From Pseudomonadota bacterium (lineage in GTDB: Bacteria > Pseudomonadota > Gammaproteobacteria > Steroidobacterales > SZUA-146): a stretch of DNA of 64,000 bases. Shown here one piece after another: positions 1-10,194 of this stretch; position 1 is the stretch's first letter; every line of letters starts with the position of its first letter. The position numbers and the translations under genes are program-made. The notes beneath the pieces are model-generated. The model was not told where the DNA came from. It did no database searches and worked only from the letters and a program-made list of their open reading frames with translations. The stretch covers positions 62,001 through 126,000 of the forward strand of contig JBCCHD010000001.1 of the NCBI GenBank assembly GCA_039028935.1. The letters run 5' to 3'.

Positions 1-705
1 CCCACGCGACCGTGGCGGCCCGTCATTGAGACCGGCTGGATTGGGTTGGCCGCAGGAATTCCCTTTGCGTTTGCCTCACTGTGTGTCGTGTTTGGTTTGG
101 CCAGCACCACCGTCGCCAACGTGATGTTCATCGTCTCGCTGTCGCCGTTTTTCGCCGCGCTGCTCGGCTGGCTGATTCTCAAAGAGCGCGTTTCGGTGCG
201 CACTTGGATAGCCATCACGATTGCCGTATGCGGCGTACTCATCATGGTACAAGGTGGACTGTCCGCCGAGGGTTGGGTCGGTGTCCTGTGGGCGTTTGGC
301 ATGGCCTTCAACTATGGCCTATTCATGGTGCTCACGCGGTTCGGCAAAGATAAGGATATGTTCCCGGTCGTGTTCTGGTCAGGCGTGCTGCTCGCAGCGA
401 TCATTACCTTCTTTATTGACAGTTTTGCATTGCCCGCTCAAGACGTTTTGTTGGGTCTTGCACTCGGTGTCTTTCAAATTGGTCTGGGCGGCCTGCTGCT
501 TGTCGCGGCGTCAAAACATGTGCCCGCCGCGCAGATAGTCTTTCTCGCTATGCTTGAACCGGTTCTGAGTCCTATTTGGGTGTGGCTCGGTGTGGGCGAA
601 GTGCCGACATCTCAATCACTCGTGGGCGGCGCCATCATTCTGTTTGCCATCGGATTTTTTACGCTAGCAGGCGGTGCGCGCGAGGACGCCGCGCCCAAGG
701 GCTGA
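1..705 (+). CDS. DMT/EamA-family permease, C-terminal part
   Basis: The reading frame is open from the first base, so the gene begins outside the window and about 234 C-terminal residues are visible. The protein is almost entirely hydrophobic helices joined by short charged loops. It carries the repeated feature of the drug/metabolite transporter superfamily: a helix followed by a glutamate at the end of the EamA half (LGWLILKERVS near residue 60, then a C-terminal helix pair around MLEPVLSPIWVWLGVGE). Members are inner-membrane exporters or importers of small metabolites, and the substrate cannot be read from sequence. The gene converges with the hydantoinase gene on the other strand, 95 bp away. 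The family call is confident; the function is not specified further. Confidence 0.85.
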   Translation, partial: PTRPWRPVIETGWIGLAAGIPFAFASLCVVFGLASTTVANVMFIVSLSPFFAALLGWLILKERVSVRTWIAITIAVCGVLIMVQGGLSAEGWVGVLWAFGMAFNYGLFMVLTRFGKDKDMFPVVFWSGVLLAAIITFFIDSFALPAQDVLLGLALGVFQIGLGGLLLVAASKHVPAAQIVFLAMLEPVLSPIWVWLGVGEVPTSQSLVGGAIILFAIGFFTLAGGAREDAAPKG

Positions 706-780
706 CACGGCCGCGTGCCGTATTCAGGTGATGACGGTAAATCACTTGAGTTCATTCGGTCGTAAAGCCAATCCACAGCT

Positions 781-803
781 TAGTCGAGTGTCTATGTCGA
801 CTA
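781..803. repeat. 7-bp perfect inverted repeat at convergent gene ends
   Basis: TAGTCGA (781-787) and TCGACTA (797-803) can form a hairpin with a 9-nt loop. The right arm contains the stop codon of the minus-strand hydantoinase gene. No T tract follows on either strand, so this is at best a weak transcript-end hairpin between two convergent genes. Confidence 0.3.
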
Positions 804-2801
804 TTCGTTGGCCTCGAGACGGCGAGCGTTTTCGCCCGGTAAACTGTCACATGAAGCCGTCACCCGTGCGCTGATCAGGCCGGAATCATCGTCAACCTCC
901 GGAAGTTGGATGCGCTGTACATCCAACGTCACGTCACTAGATTGTCCACCCTTGGTTTCTTGCAAGGCTTGCACTTGTTGTCGAGCCAGGTTTTCGGCTC
1001 GGGCGAGTGCGGCGGTCGGATCGATCTCTGATTCGGGCTCAGCGCCAGTATGAATCAGATAGCCACCACGCTCATTAAGCGTAATCTCAATGGTGTATTC
1101 GGATCGAATCATGCCCACGGCCGCGCCGACAGCGTTAGCCACGTGGCTGTGTTGGGGAACGTGTGTTTCGATGTTCAAACGCTGACCGACCGCTGGGTAG
1201 AACACATTAGCAGGCCCCCCCACCGCGACGAGGGGCAGGGCCGACGTAAACGTCACGCCCAGGTGATTGATCTTGTCCTGACCGGCCGCTACCGCGGCAA
1301 CGAGTGCGTTGTCGTCGCTAAAATTCGTATCGCTCAATTCATTAATAATGAGCCGCGTGCTCTTATCGATGGTGAGATTGACTACCTCTTGGCATACGTT
1401 ACGCACCTGTTCGTCCACATTAGACCCAGCCACCCGATAGCTGGCGCGGCCCAAGAGCTCAGCCGCCGAGCGCGCCGCGCGCACCGACCATTGTCCTTGA
1501 AGCCCGAGCACATGGGCTGCGTCACTCGGAGTAAAACCCGAGCGCCGCAAAATGCCGCGATCGACCAGCGCGCGCACGCAGGCGCGATCGGCGGCGCCAT
1601 TTATCACGTTGCGGCTTTTGTTGGGGCGCGCTGGATTGAGCGTGGCAATAAAGCGCTGTTCGCGCGCGCTCAGCGTGGCGCTTTCGGTGAGATTCAGCAC
1701 AAGATAATCGAGTGCTGACAGCATACCGCCCGAGGCTGAAAGCGCGGCCTCGAGTTCGATTTCGAGTTCAGGGTAAAGGGTTGCCAGCATGGAGATGGGT
1801 GCCACGCGCGTATCCAGCAGGGTTAGGCCGGAGGCGGAGTCGACCTCGACGCCGCTGTCACCGCCCAAGCCAATGGTCTGCATATCGATGGCGTGCACGA
1901 GCGTACGGTAACCGCCGACGTTTGAGCCACGCGCGCTTAAGGCGGGCCAGCCGTTGCGCACGGTGGCGACGTCGGAGGTGGTGCCGCCCATATCGGCCAC
2001 CACAAAATTGTGGAGCGAGGTGAGGTAGCGTGCGCCGATCACGCTCGCGGCGGGACCGGACAGAATGGTTTCGATGGGTTTTTCTATTACCGAATCGGCG
2101 GCGGCGATGGAGCCGTCGCCCTTGACGATCATGACAGGTGCTTTGAGGTTCAACGCGTTCATCGATTCGATGACCGCATTGGTCAGATCAACAATCAGCG
2201 AGATAATGCGCGCATTAAACGCAGCGGTTAGTGCTCTGAGCGGTCCGTTGAGCGAATCGGATAGATCGCATGACGCACTGACAGGCTTACCGGTGAGGGC
2301 GTGAATCAGCGTCGACGCACGGCGCTCATGCTGGGGATTGCGTACCGCGTAGTGCGAGGCGACGGCGAAGGCGTCGACCTCAAGCGACGAGCACGCATCG
2401 CGCACCGCTTGTTCATCGAGCGGGGCGTACTCGTGGCCATCATAACGATGCCCGCCTTCAATCGCCACGACATGCGCGTCAGGGATAGCGCTGGCGATGT
2501 TCGTTCGCGCAATCATGTCTTGGTCAAAGCCGATAAGCAGTACACCGATGTTGGACCCTTTGCCCTCGACCAGCGCATTGGTGGCCAGTGTGGTGGACAA
2601 CGACACCTGCGCGATGTCGGAGGCGGACAGGTTGCTGGCTTCGTCGAGCACTTTTTCTAACGCGCTCGATACACCATCAGAGAGCTTGCTGTGCGTAGTC
2701 AGTGATTTAGCGGCGGTGATGACGGCGTTCTGATCAGAATCGATAATCACCGCATCGGTGTACGTGCCGCCGGTGTCGATGCCGATGAGGTAGCGACTCA
2801 T
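801..2801 (-). CDS. Hydantoinase/oxoprolinase family protein (HyuA-like)
   Basis: This 666-aa protein resembles the HyuA subunit of N-methylhydantoinase/5-oxoprolinase and the acetone carboxylase beta subunit. These are ATP-dependent enzymes that open cyclic amides or activate ketones. The N-terminus has the ASKHA-type nucleotide-binding loop GIDTGGTYTDAVIID, and a second phosphate-binding segment, ADMGGTTSDVATV, lies mid-protein. The length fits the family (about 650-700 aa). I start it at the ATG whose first base is shared with the dctM stop codon (TGATG), which implies translational coupling; a longer frame runs upstream into dctM. It is the last gene of a TRAP operon, suggesting that the imported compound is its substrate. 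No HyuB partner is in the window, so the reaction (hydantoin, oxoproline or other) is undetermined. Confidence 0.85.
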   Translation of the reverse strand: MSRYLIGIDTGGTYTDAVIIDSDQNAVITAAKSLTTHSKLSDGVSSALEKVLDEASNLSASDIAQVSLSTTLATNALVEGKGSNIGVLLIGFDQDMIARTNIASAIPDAHVVAIEGGHRYDGHEYAPLDEQAVRDACSSLEVDAFAVASHYAVRNPQHERRASTLIHALTGKPVSASCDLSDSLNGPLRALTAAFNARIISLIVDLTNAVIESMNALNLKAPVMIVKGDGSIAAADSVIEKPIETILSGPAASVIGARYLTSLHNFVVADMGGTTSDVATVRNGWPALSARGSNVGGYRTLVHAIDMQTIGLGGDSGVEVDSASGLTLLDTRVAPISMLATLYPELEIELEAALSASGGMLSALDYLVLNLTESATLSAREQRFIATLNPARPNKSRNVINGAADRACVRALVDRGILRRSGFTPSDAAHVLGLQGQWSVRAARSAAELLGRASYRVAGSNVDEQVRNVCQEVVNLTIDKSTRLIINELSDTNFSDDNALVAAVAAGQDKINHLGVTFTSALPLVAVGGPANVFYPAVGQRLNIETHVPQHSHVANAVGAAVGMIRSEYTIEITLNERGGYLIHTGAEPESEIDPTAALARAENLARQQVQALQETKGGQSSDVTLDVQRIQLPEVDDDSGLISARVTASCDSLPGENARRLEANE

Positions 2802-4096
2802 CAGGACACGTATCCAAACAGGCGGGGTAGATACAAAGCAAGCGGCGACCAAAAAGTCGTTATGAGCATGACCGGCAGTGCGGCAAACAGCATAAAGCCA
2901 AACGCGGGGCGGGCGACGCTCGACATGCCCACATTACAGATACGGCAGCTCATAAAAAGAATGGGCGCCATTGGTGGACTGTTGCAGCCAATGACGACGC
3001 TCGTGCCAACAATGGCCGCAAAATGAATGGGATCGACGCCGATATTGATCATCACAGGCAGCAATAGCGGACTGACGATGGCCACGACGCTCACATCGTC
3101 CATGATCATACCGAGCAGGATCAGAAATAGGTTGACGGCAAGCAGGATAAGAATTTTCGACTGCAGCGTATTGAGCATCAGGTCGGTCAGTTCCTGTGGG
3201 ATGCGCTCGAGCGTGAAAATGCGACTGGCGACAAACGAGAAGACGAGAATGATCATGATCACGCCGGTGGTCGTAGCGGCGTCGATCAGCGCGTTGGCAA
3301 GTTTGCGCCAGTCGAGTTCGCGGTACACGAAAAATCCAACGGGAATCGCATACACGACGGCAATCGCGGCGGCTTCCGTCGGCGTGAAATAGCCGCCGTC
3401 GATGCCACCGAGAATGATGAATGGCACAAGCAGCGCGGGGAGCGCCGCTCCGCCGGCCTGACCAATGGTGCGCAGTCGTGTTTTTAATGGCATGGCTCCG
3501 CTGGCCACGCCGGCGTGACGACGATGCCAGGCATTGAGCGCGCAGAGCCATAGAATGAGCAGAATGCCGGGCCCGATGGTGGCAAGGAAACAGGCCGCCA
3601 CCGATTGGCGTGTGACCACTGCATAGAGAATCATGGTGATGCTAGGTGGAATCAGTAGACCGAGCAGAGACGACATGCTCAGTAGCGCCGTGGTGTACGG
3701 CCTCTCGTAACCGTGTTTTTCCATCGGGTCGGCCATGATCGTGCCGATGGCGGCCACCGCCGCCGACGCGGTGCCGGAAATCGCACCGAATATGCCGCAC
3801 GCTACAACCATCGAATTGCCCATGCCGCTGCGCGAACGTCCAACAATTGCCTCGACAAATGTAATGAGTCGCGCGGCCATACCGCCAGCCTGCATGAGAT
3901 AGCCGGTCATAATAAAGAGCGGTAGGGCGATGAGGATCACCGAGTTGATCGACCAAAAACCGGTGGTCATGACAAACGAAAATTGAATGTCATACGTGAG
4001 CACCAGAACGAGCGTCATCGCGGCGAACGAAAAGACTACCGGCACGCCGATCATCATTAGCAGCACGACGGCGATGAGGGCATACACCACGCCCAT
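2801..4096 (-). CDS. dctM: TRAP transporter large permease subunit DctM
   Basis: This 431-aa polytopic membrane protein of the DctM/SiaM family forms the Na+-driven translocation pore of a tripartite ATP-independent periplasmic transporter. It shows about 12 hydrophobic helices, the N-terminal stretch starting MGVVYALIAVVLLMMIGVP, and the conserved glycine/proline-rich segments FGAISGTASAAVAAIGTIM and LIPPSITMILYAVV. The ATG overlaps the dctQ stop as TGATG, the same one-base overlap seen at the dctM-hyuA junction, and this is why I reject the longer upstream start. It works with the small permease and the periplasmic binding protein encoded just upstream in the same operon. Confidence 0.95.
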   Translation of the reverse strand: MGVVYALIAVVLLMMIGVPVVFSFAAMTLVLVLTYDIQFSFVMTTGFWSINSVILIALPLFIMTGYLMQAGGMAARLITFVEAIVGRSRSGMGNSMVVACGIFGAISGTASAAVAAIGTIMADPMEKHGYERPYTTALLSMSSLLGLLIPPSITMILYAVVTRQSVAACFLATIGPGILLILWLCALNAWHRRHAGVASGAMPLKTRLRTIGQAGGAALPALLVPFIILGGIDGGYFTPTEAAAIAVVYAIPVGFFVYRELDWRKLANALIDAATTTGVIMIILVFSFVASRIFTLERIPQELTDLMLNTLQSKILILLAVNLFLILLGMIMDDVSVVAIVSPLLLPVMINIGVDPIHFAAIVGTSVVIGCNSPPMAPILFMSCRICNVGMSSVARPAFGFMLFAALPVMLITTFWSPLALYLPRLFGYVS

Positions 4097-4608
4097 CAGG
4101 CTTTGCCTCCATCGCCGAGTGCCAGGGCGTCGCTCAACGCATCGCGTATCGCGTAAAACACCATGAGCACACTGCACACAAACAGGCTGGACTGCGCCAC
4201 GTAGAGGGGGATGCGTAAAGCTGCCGTGCTCTGCTGGCGTTCAAAGCCCCAACGGATGAGGCTGAAGCTCCAAATGGCAAACACGATCGCCATGAGAAGT
4301 GAGATAAGTGTGGCCACAAAACGCATACGCGCTTTGGTCGATTCGTTTTGAGTGATGACCTGAATAAAATCGCCGCTGAGGTGGGTGCGGTCACGCGAGG
4401 CGAGCGCCGCGCCGAGCATGTAAAGCCACATGACGCTAGTGAGTACGACTTCTTCAAGGCCCAACAACGGCTGGCCGAGCAGTTCGCGCGAGACGATGCC
4501 GCTGACCATGAGCACAGCCACGGCGAGCGACAGCACGACGACCAGCGGCTTGAGTACTCGTGCGACGAACGGGTCGAGGCGTTTGATCAGAGCGAGCAAC
4601 GCGTGCAT
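4096..4608 (-). CDS. dctQ: TRAP transporter small permease subunit DctQ
   Basis: This 170-aa protein has four predicted membrane helices, typical of DctQ, the small subunit that associates with DctM in TRAP transporters. Helix 1 is around LVVVLSLAVAVLMVSGIV. The family-typical segment LGLEEVVLTSVMWLYMLGAA follows, with its glutamates next to helix 2. The start codon lies three bases after the dctP stop codon and the end overlaps dctM by one base, so dctP-Q-M-hyuA forms one tight transcription unit on the minus strand. Small permeases are poorly conserved; the identification rests on size, topology and position between dctP and dctM. Confidence 0.93.
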   Translation of the reverse strand: MHALLALIKRLDPFVARVLKPLVVVLSLAVAVLMVSGIVSRELLGQPLLGLEEVVLTSVMWLYMLGAALASRDRTHLSGDFIQVITQNESTKARMRFVATLISLLMAIVFAIWSFSLIRWGFERQQSTAALRIPLYVAQSSLFVCSVLMVFYAIRDALSDALALGDGGKA

Positions 4609-4611
4609 GTC

Positions 4612-5607
4612 TTACTCCGGCACCGACGCGTTATCACGCACGGTTTGCATGATGGCAGGACCTAAAAACGTTTCCGCTTGCGGCCACACTTTGTCGCGCA
4701 CCGTGCGCACCCAACTCTGCATTTCAGCGGTATTGGGCACAAAATACGCCATGCCGTTCGCCTGGGCAGTGGCGATCCATTTGTCGTCTTCGGTTTTGGC
4801 GTCAGCAAACTGCTTGCGAATCACGATGTCGGCGGTGTCTTCAAAGATCTGCTTGTCCGCGTCGCTCAGGTTTAACCACACCTCATTGTTCATCACAAGC
4901 GCCGCCGCCGAGAAGTTGTGTTTGGTGTGCACGAAGTAGTCGAGCAGATCGCCAAAGTACTCATAGTCCCAATAGATCACATTGCTCGAGTCACCATCAA
5001 CAACGCCAGTCTGTAGCGAGGTGTACACCTCAGACCAGTCGATGGGCACGGCGTCAAAGCCCATTGCCGAAATGGTTTGTGGTAACGGAAAAATTGTTTG
5101 CGAACGCAGTTTTATTCCTGCCGTGTTATCGATGCTGGTCGTGTAGCGGCCCTTGGTGGCGATGCCACCAAATCCTTCTGGATAAGGGCCAAAATATTTA
5201 AGACCGTTCTCGGCATAGACACCGGCGACAACTTGAGTGAGCCAACCGTCACGTGCGTAGGCGGCCAGCGCATCGTCCCAACCGATCGTGAGATAGGGTA
5301 AAAAACTCACGCCCATACGTTGGTCGTACGCCGTTTGCGGCCAGGCGAGCACCATGTGCAGATTGCCTTTCAGCAGTTGGTCAAAAATCTCCTGCTGGCC
5401 ACCCAGCTCATTTTGATAAAAGACGTTGATCGAAAGGCGGCCCTGCGAGCGCTCATCGACGAGTTTCGCCCAAAGGCGCATCGATGTGCCCTGCGGCGAA
5501 TCGTAGTCGCCTGACACCACCACAAGATGGAAGCGTTGTGTCTCGTCGGCCGCCATGGCGCCATACGAGAACAGCCAAACAAGAAGGATCAGGCCGTAAC
5601 GGTTCAT
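4612..5607 (-). CDS. dctP: TRAP transporter periplasmic solute-binding protein DctP
   Basis: This 331-aa secreted protein starts at the ATG preceding a clear signal peptide (MNRYGLILLVWLFSYGAMA, cut before ADE). An in-frame ATG 54 bases upstream lacks this arrangement. The mature part shows the DctP fold landmarks: an early SPQGTSMRLWAKLVDERSQG segment, the LRSQTIFP region with the arginine that usually salt-bridges a substrate carboxylate, the motif VPIDWSEVYTSLQTGVVDG, and FAAAALVMN-like text written here as FSAAALVMNNEVW. The carboxylate-binding arginine suggests an organic acid ligand, perhaps the amide-containing acid acted on by the HyuA-like enzyme; that link is inference. It is the first gene of the operon, 133 bp from a divergent unknown gene. 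Confidence 0.95.
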   Translation of the reverse strand: MNRYGLILLVWLFSYGAMAADETQRFHLVVVSGDYDSPQGTSMRLWAKLVDERSQGRLSINVFYQNELGGQQEIFDQLLKGNLHMVLAWPQTAYDQRMGVSFLPYLTIGWDDALAAYARDGWLTQVVAGVYAENGLKYFGPYPEGFGGIATKGRYTTSIDNTAGIKLRSQTIFPLPQTISAMGFDAVPIDWSEVYTSLQTGVVDGDSSNVIYWDYEYFGDLLDYFVHTKHNFSAAALVMNNEVWLNLSDADKQIFEDTADIVIRKQFADAKTEDDKWIATAQANGMAYFVPNTAEMQSWVRTVRDKVWPQAETFLGPAIMQTVRDNASVPE

Positions 5608-5740
5608 AGGGATTCCCTGTTCTGGCGCGAGTACGACGCGGTGGGCGCCGCCAGCAGCCAACTAAAAATATAGCGTGTTGACACCCTTACACGTCGGGCT
5701 GTTCGTGACCCCATGCGACGATTCCGGGTACACTTGCGAC

Positions 5741-6232
5741 ATGACGAATTTATTTCTCGATTTACCGCCGCGTGATCTGCTGCGTGTGATTCATAACCAT
5801 CTCAATCAGCGTTTTTTTGCCGACAGCAAGGCCGCGTCGAAGCGGCTGTTTAAATCGCTTGCGCATGGCACCGAGGCGCCGTTTATTGCCATCTCGACCG
5901 AAGAGTCGGGCGACATTCGAAGCGTCCTGCGTCTCGACATGACGGCGGTGTCGGGCAAGTTTAACTTTCGTTTGTTCCGCGAAGCACTCGCGGCGCATCT
6001 TTATCGCATCGACCAGGCGCTTGCTGACCAGAATGACGCCACGGCTGACTCTGCAAACGTTTACGTCGATCAAGATGATTCCAGCCGTCTGGTGTTCAAT
6101 TTGCCGGGCGTTACCGACAGCAATGGCCATATCAACGCGCTGGTGTCCGGTGTCGAGGTCACGGAGCCCGGATCGTTTGTGGTAAAGCTCGTGTTTTTGC
6201 CCGTCGAGCAGGACGCGCCGCGCAGTGATTGA
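5741..6232 (+). CDS. Conserved-looking hypothetical protein, 163 aa
   Basis: I do not recognise this protein. I take the ATG at 5741 (MTNLFLDLPPRDLL) as start because upstream in-frame residues look non-coding; a start at 5675 is possible. It is soluble, without signal peptide or membrane helix. It is rich in charged residues with an N-terminal helical region (DLLRVIHNHLNQRFFADSKAA) and a more beta-like C-terminal half ending in acidic residues. It is transcribed divergently from the TRAP operon and ends 14 bp from the convergent MFS gene, so it is probably monocistronic. The frame has GC-rich third positions typical of neighbouring genes, which supports real coding. Confidence 0.6.
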   Translation: MTNLFLDLPPRDLLRVIHNHLNQRFFADSKAASKRLFKSLAHGTEAPFIAISTEESGDIRSVLRLDMTAVSGKFNFRLFREALAAHLYRIDQALADQNDATADSANVYVDQDDSSRLVFNLPGVTDSNGHINALVSGVEVTEPGSFVVKLVFLPVEQDAPRSD

Positions 6233-6246
6233 TACCGGTTGGGCAA

Positions 6247-7572
6247 CTAGGCGGTCACCGCCTCAAGCGCGCGGCGGTAATAACGCAGCCCCCAAAACAC
6301 CACAACGGCGGTGGCCGGGTACACGATCCCGGCGACTGTGCTGAGCGACAGATTCAACAGCATGTCGTCGCGGTAGACGAAATTGGTGAAACCGGCGATT
6401 AGGCTGCCCCCGAGCGCAAGACCAAACAGGTTGGCCATAAACAGCAGGAGCGCGCTCATTTGCGCGCGCATGCGGTTAGGGCTGATGGCCATCAGTGCGG
6501 CGAGCGAAATGCCAAAGTAGGTGTAGTGCACGAATGAGGTAAACCACAGAAGCGCAATCGCCGTCGAGGCATCGGGCACGAGCGTCGCAAGGGGGGCAGG
6601 CAGTATCAACAGCGCCGCCGCTAGTCCCACTACGCGCAGATTGGCATCCACGTAGCCGCGCTTGCGCACCCACGTCGCCGCCAGCGCGCCAAACAAGGCC
6701 CCTGGGGTGCCGGCAAAAATCGACATCAGGCCCAGCTGCGTGCCGGCTTCGGTGAGCGGCATGTTGTGCGTGCGCTGAAGAAAGGACGGAAACCAGTTGG
6801 CGTGTCCGTAACCGATCATGCTCATCAGCGACACGGCAGCAAATATAGCGGTGAACGCCTGCCAGTGTGTTCCAAGGTAGGCTCGAATTTCACTCAGCGG
6901 AATGGAGTCGCTGCCCTGTTGCGTGAGCGTGGTTTGCTGGCGCGCCGGTTCTTTTAGAAGCGCAATGGCAATGGACAACGCGACGCCCGGCAAGCCGACG
7001 GCAATAAATGTGAGTTGCCAGGCTTCAAAGCCTTGTAGCATTTCGGGCAACGTCGCCGTTGAAAAATACTCGAACACATGCCCGCCGATCATGTAGGCCA
7101 GTCCGCCTCCAAGCGTGATGCCCATGGCATAAATCGACGTCGCCCAGCGCAGTTTGCCGGGCTCGAAGTAGTCGGATAACAACGAGTAGGCCGGCGGTGA
7201 CAGCGCCGCTTCGCCAACCCCAACGCCCACGCGCGCAAAGAACAAGCCAATAAAGTTCTTGGCAAACCCGCATAGGCAGGTCATGAGCGACCAAAACATC
7301 ACGCCCGCGGCGACAATTCCAACGCGCTTATGCGAATCGGCGTAGCGTCCAATCGGCAAACCAAGGCCGATGTACAACAGCGTGAACGCAAAGCCATGCA
7401 GTAACGAAAATTCGAAATCGCTGATGTTGAACGATTCGCGAATGGGCATCACGAGCATCGCCATAATGTTGCGATCAATGAACGAGAGGATGTAGGCCAG
7501 CAGCAATAAGGCAAGCGCGGTGTTGGCTTGTCGGGCCGGTGGATAGGGAATTGAAGAGGCGCGGTCGGTCAT
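6247..7572 (-). CDS. MFS transporter, spinster-like
   Basis: This 441-aa major facilitator protein has about 12 hydrophobic helices. The N-terminal half has the first-helix signature LSFIDRNIMAMLVMPI and the loop 2-3 motif A variant GRYADSHKRVGI. The fourth/fifth helix region FFARVGVGVGEAALSPPAYS is characteristic of the spinster-like (Spns) subfamily, whose bacterial members are often encoded near catabolic genes. The protein sits in the inner membrane and the substrate is unknown. The stop is 14 bp from the convergent 163-aa gene. Its start is close behind the terminator that ends the EF-G2 transcript, so it must have its own promoter in the short 7573-7639 interval or rely on readthrough. 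Confidence 0.9.
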   Translation of the reverse strand: MTDRASSIPYPPARQANTALALLLLAYILSFIDRNIMAMLVMPIRESFNISDFEFSLLHGFAFTLLYIGLGLPIGRYADSHKRVGIVAAGVMFWSLMTCLCGFAKNFIGLFFARVGVGVGEAALSPPAYSLLSDYFEPGKLRWATSIYAMGITLGGGLAYMIGGHVFEYFSTATLPEMLQGFEAWQLTFIAVGLPGVALSIAIALLKEPARQQTTLTQQGSDSIPLSEIRAYLGTHWQAFTAIFAAVSLMSMIGYGHANWFPSFLQRTHNMPLTEAGTQLGLMSIFAGTPGALFGALAATWVRKRGYVDANLRVVGLAAALLILPAPLATLVPDASTAIALLWFTSFVHYTYFGISLAALMAISPNRMRAQMSALLLFMANLFGLALGGSLIAGFTNFVYRDDMLLNLSLSTVAGIVYPATAVVVFWGLRYYRRALEAVTA

Positions 7573-7584
7573 ACCTCAATGTAA

Positions 7585-7613
7585 CAAAAAAAGCCCTCCG
7601 AAGAGGGCTTTTT
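7585..7613 (-). terminator. Rho-independent terminator of the EF-G2 gene
   Basis: AGCCCTC (7592-7598) pairs with GAGGGCT (7603-7609) around a CGAA loop, flanked by runs of A on the left and T on the right. On the minus strand the hairpin is followed by seven T, directly downstream of the EF-G2 stop codon, giving a canonical intrinsic terminator. Confidence 0.9.
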
Positions 7614-7639
7614 GTCGAGCGGTTAACACGTCGAATCGG

Positions 7640-9724
<2,085 letters not shown>

Positions 9725-9795
9725 GACGGTTCTCTTCGTTTTCAGTAAATGTGTGTTTTCGTGCGTTTTGCTGGGCCTTTTGTTTCGTCCAGCGT

Positions 9796-9834
9796 AAAAA
9801 GCCCATCTGCGGAAGTGGGACCCGCGGATGAGCT
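9796..9834 (-). promoter_or_regulatory. Attenuator-like hairpin in the EF-G2 5' leader
   Basis: On the minus strand, AGCTCATCCGCGG (9834-9822) pairs with CCGCAGATGGGCT (9812-9800) over 13 positions with one mismatch and one G-T wobble, across a 9-nt loop, and is followed by TTTT. This has the form of an intrinsic terminator, yet it lies about 70 nt upstream of the EF-G2 start codon in the sense direction. The plus-strand reading has a poorer T tract. It is either a transcription attenuator for EF-G2 or the end of a short upstream transcript. Confidence 0.6.
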
Positions 9835-9853
9835 TAGATTTTGCGAAACGAGA

Positions 9854-9885
9854 TGATTAACCTTTTGATTTATAAGAGTTAATCA
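9854..9885. promoter_or_regulatory. Perfect 8-bp inverted repeat upstream of EF-G2
   Basis: TGATTAAC (9854-9861) and GTTAATCA (9878-9885) are exact inverted copies separated by 16 bp of AT-rich sequence. The centre contains TATAAA on the minus strand, a possible -10 element without a good -35. The AT-rich patch stands out in GC-rich surroundings and lies where the EF-G2 promoter is expected. A dimeric regulator operator is the simplest reading. Confidence 0.4.
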
Positions 9886-10082
9886 AATAGCCGTTCCGAA
9901 CTTTGCGCGCATGATAGCAGGGTCCGCCAAAGGCCGCCACCCAAACCGTTTAAACGCGCCAAATCAAGCCGATTAAATGTGTCCTCGCGCGCCGGAATTC
10001 AAGGGCGACGTGGTCGCGCTCGATGGCGTGAAATCATCGCGCGGCTGAACCAAAACGTGCCCTCGATGCTCTGACGTTAAGA

Positions 10083-10111
10083 TGGGAAACGGCCGCGCAT
10101 CACCGTATAAT
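10083..10111 (+). promoter_or_regulatory. Candidate sigma-70 promoter for the RND operon
   Basis: A perfect TATAAT lies at 10106-10111 with a poor -35 (TGGGAA, 17-bp spacing), 84 bp upstream of the adaptor start. The rest of the 9886-10194 interval shows no coding potential I would defend. Confidence 0.45.
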
Positions 10112-10194
10112 TGTCGCGCCGCACAAGCCCGATATGAGCATGGCTTTGGGCGCGTGACTCAGCTCCTCGGAGCCCACTACAGGACGTCATTATT

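Noticed and set aside
1050-2660. Several long plus-strand open frames inside the hydantoinase gene
   Set aside because: They are antisense shadows of a GC-rich gene, lack ribosome binding sites and family motifs, and the minus-strand frame is clearly HyuA-like.
5678-5683. TTGACA as a promoter for the 163-aa unknown gene
   Set aside because: No acceptable -10 lies 16-18 bp downstream; the hexamer alone is not enough.
9895-9924. Leader peptide of nine codons upstream of the EF-G2 hairpin
   Set aside because: Starts within the likely promoter region, has no ribosome binding site and shows no repeated regulatory codon.
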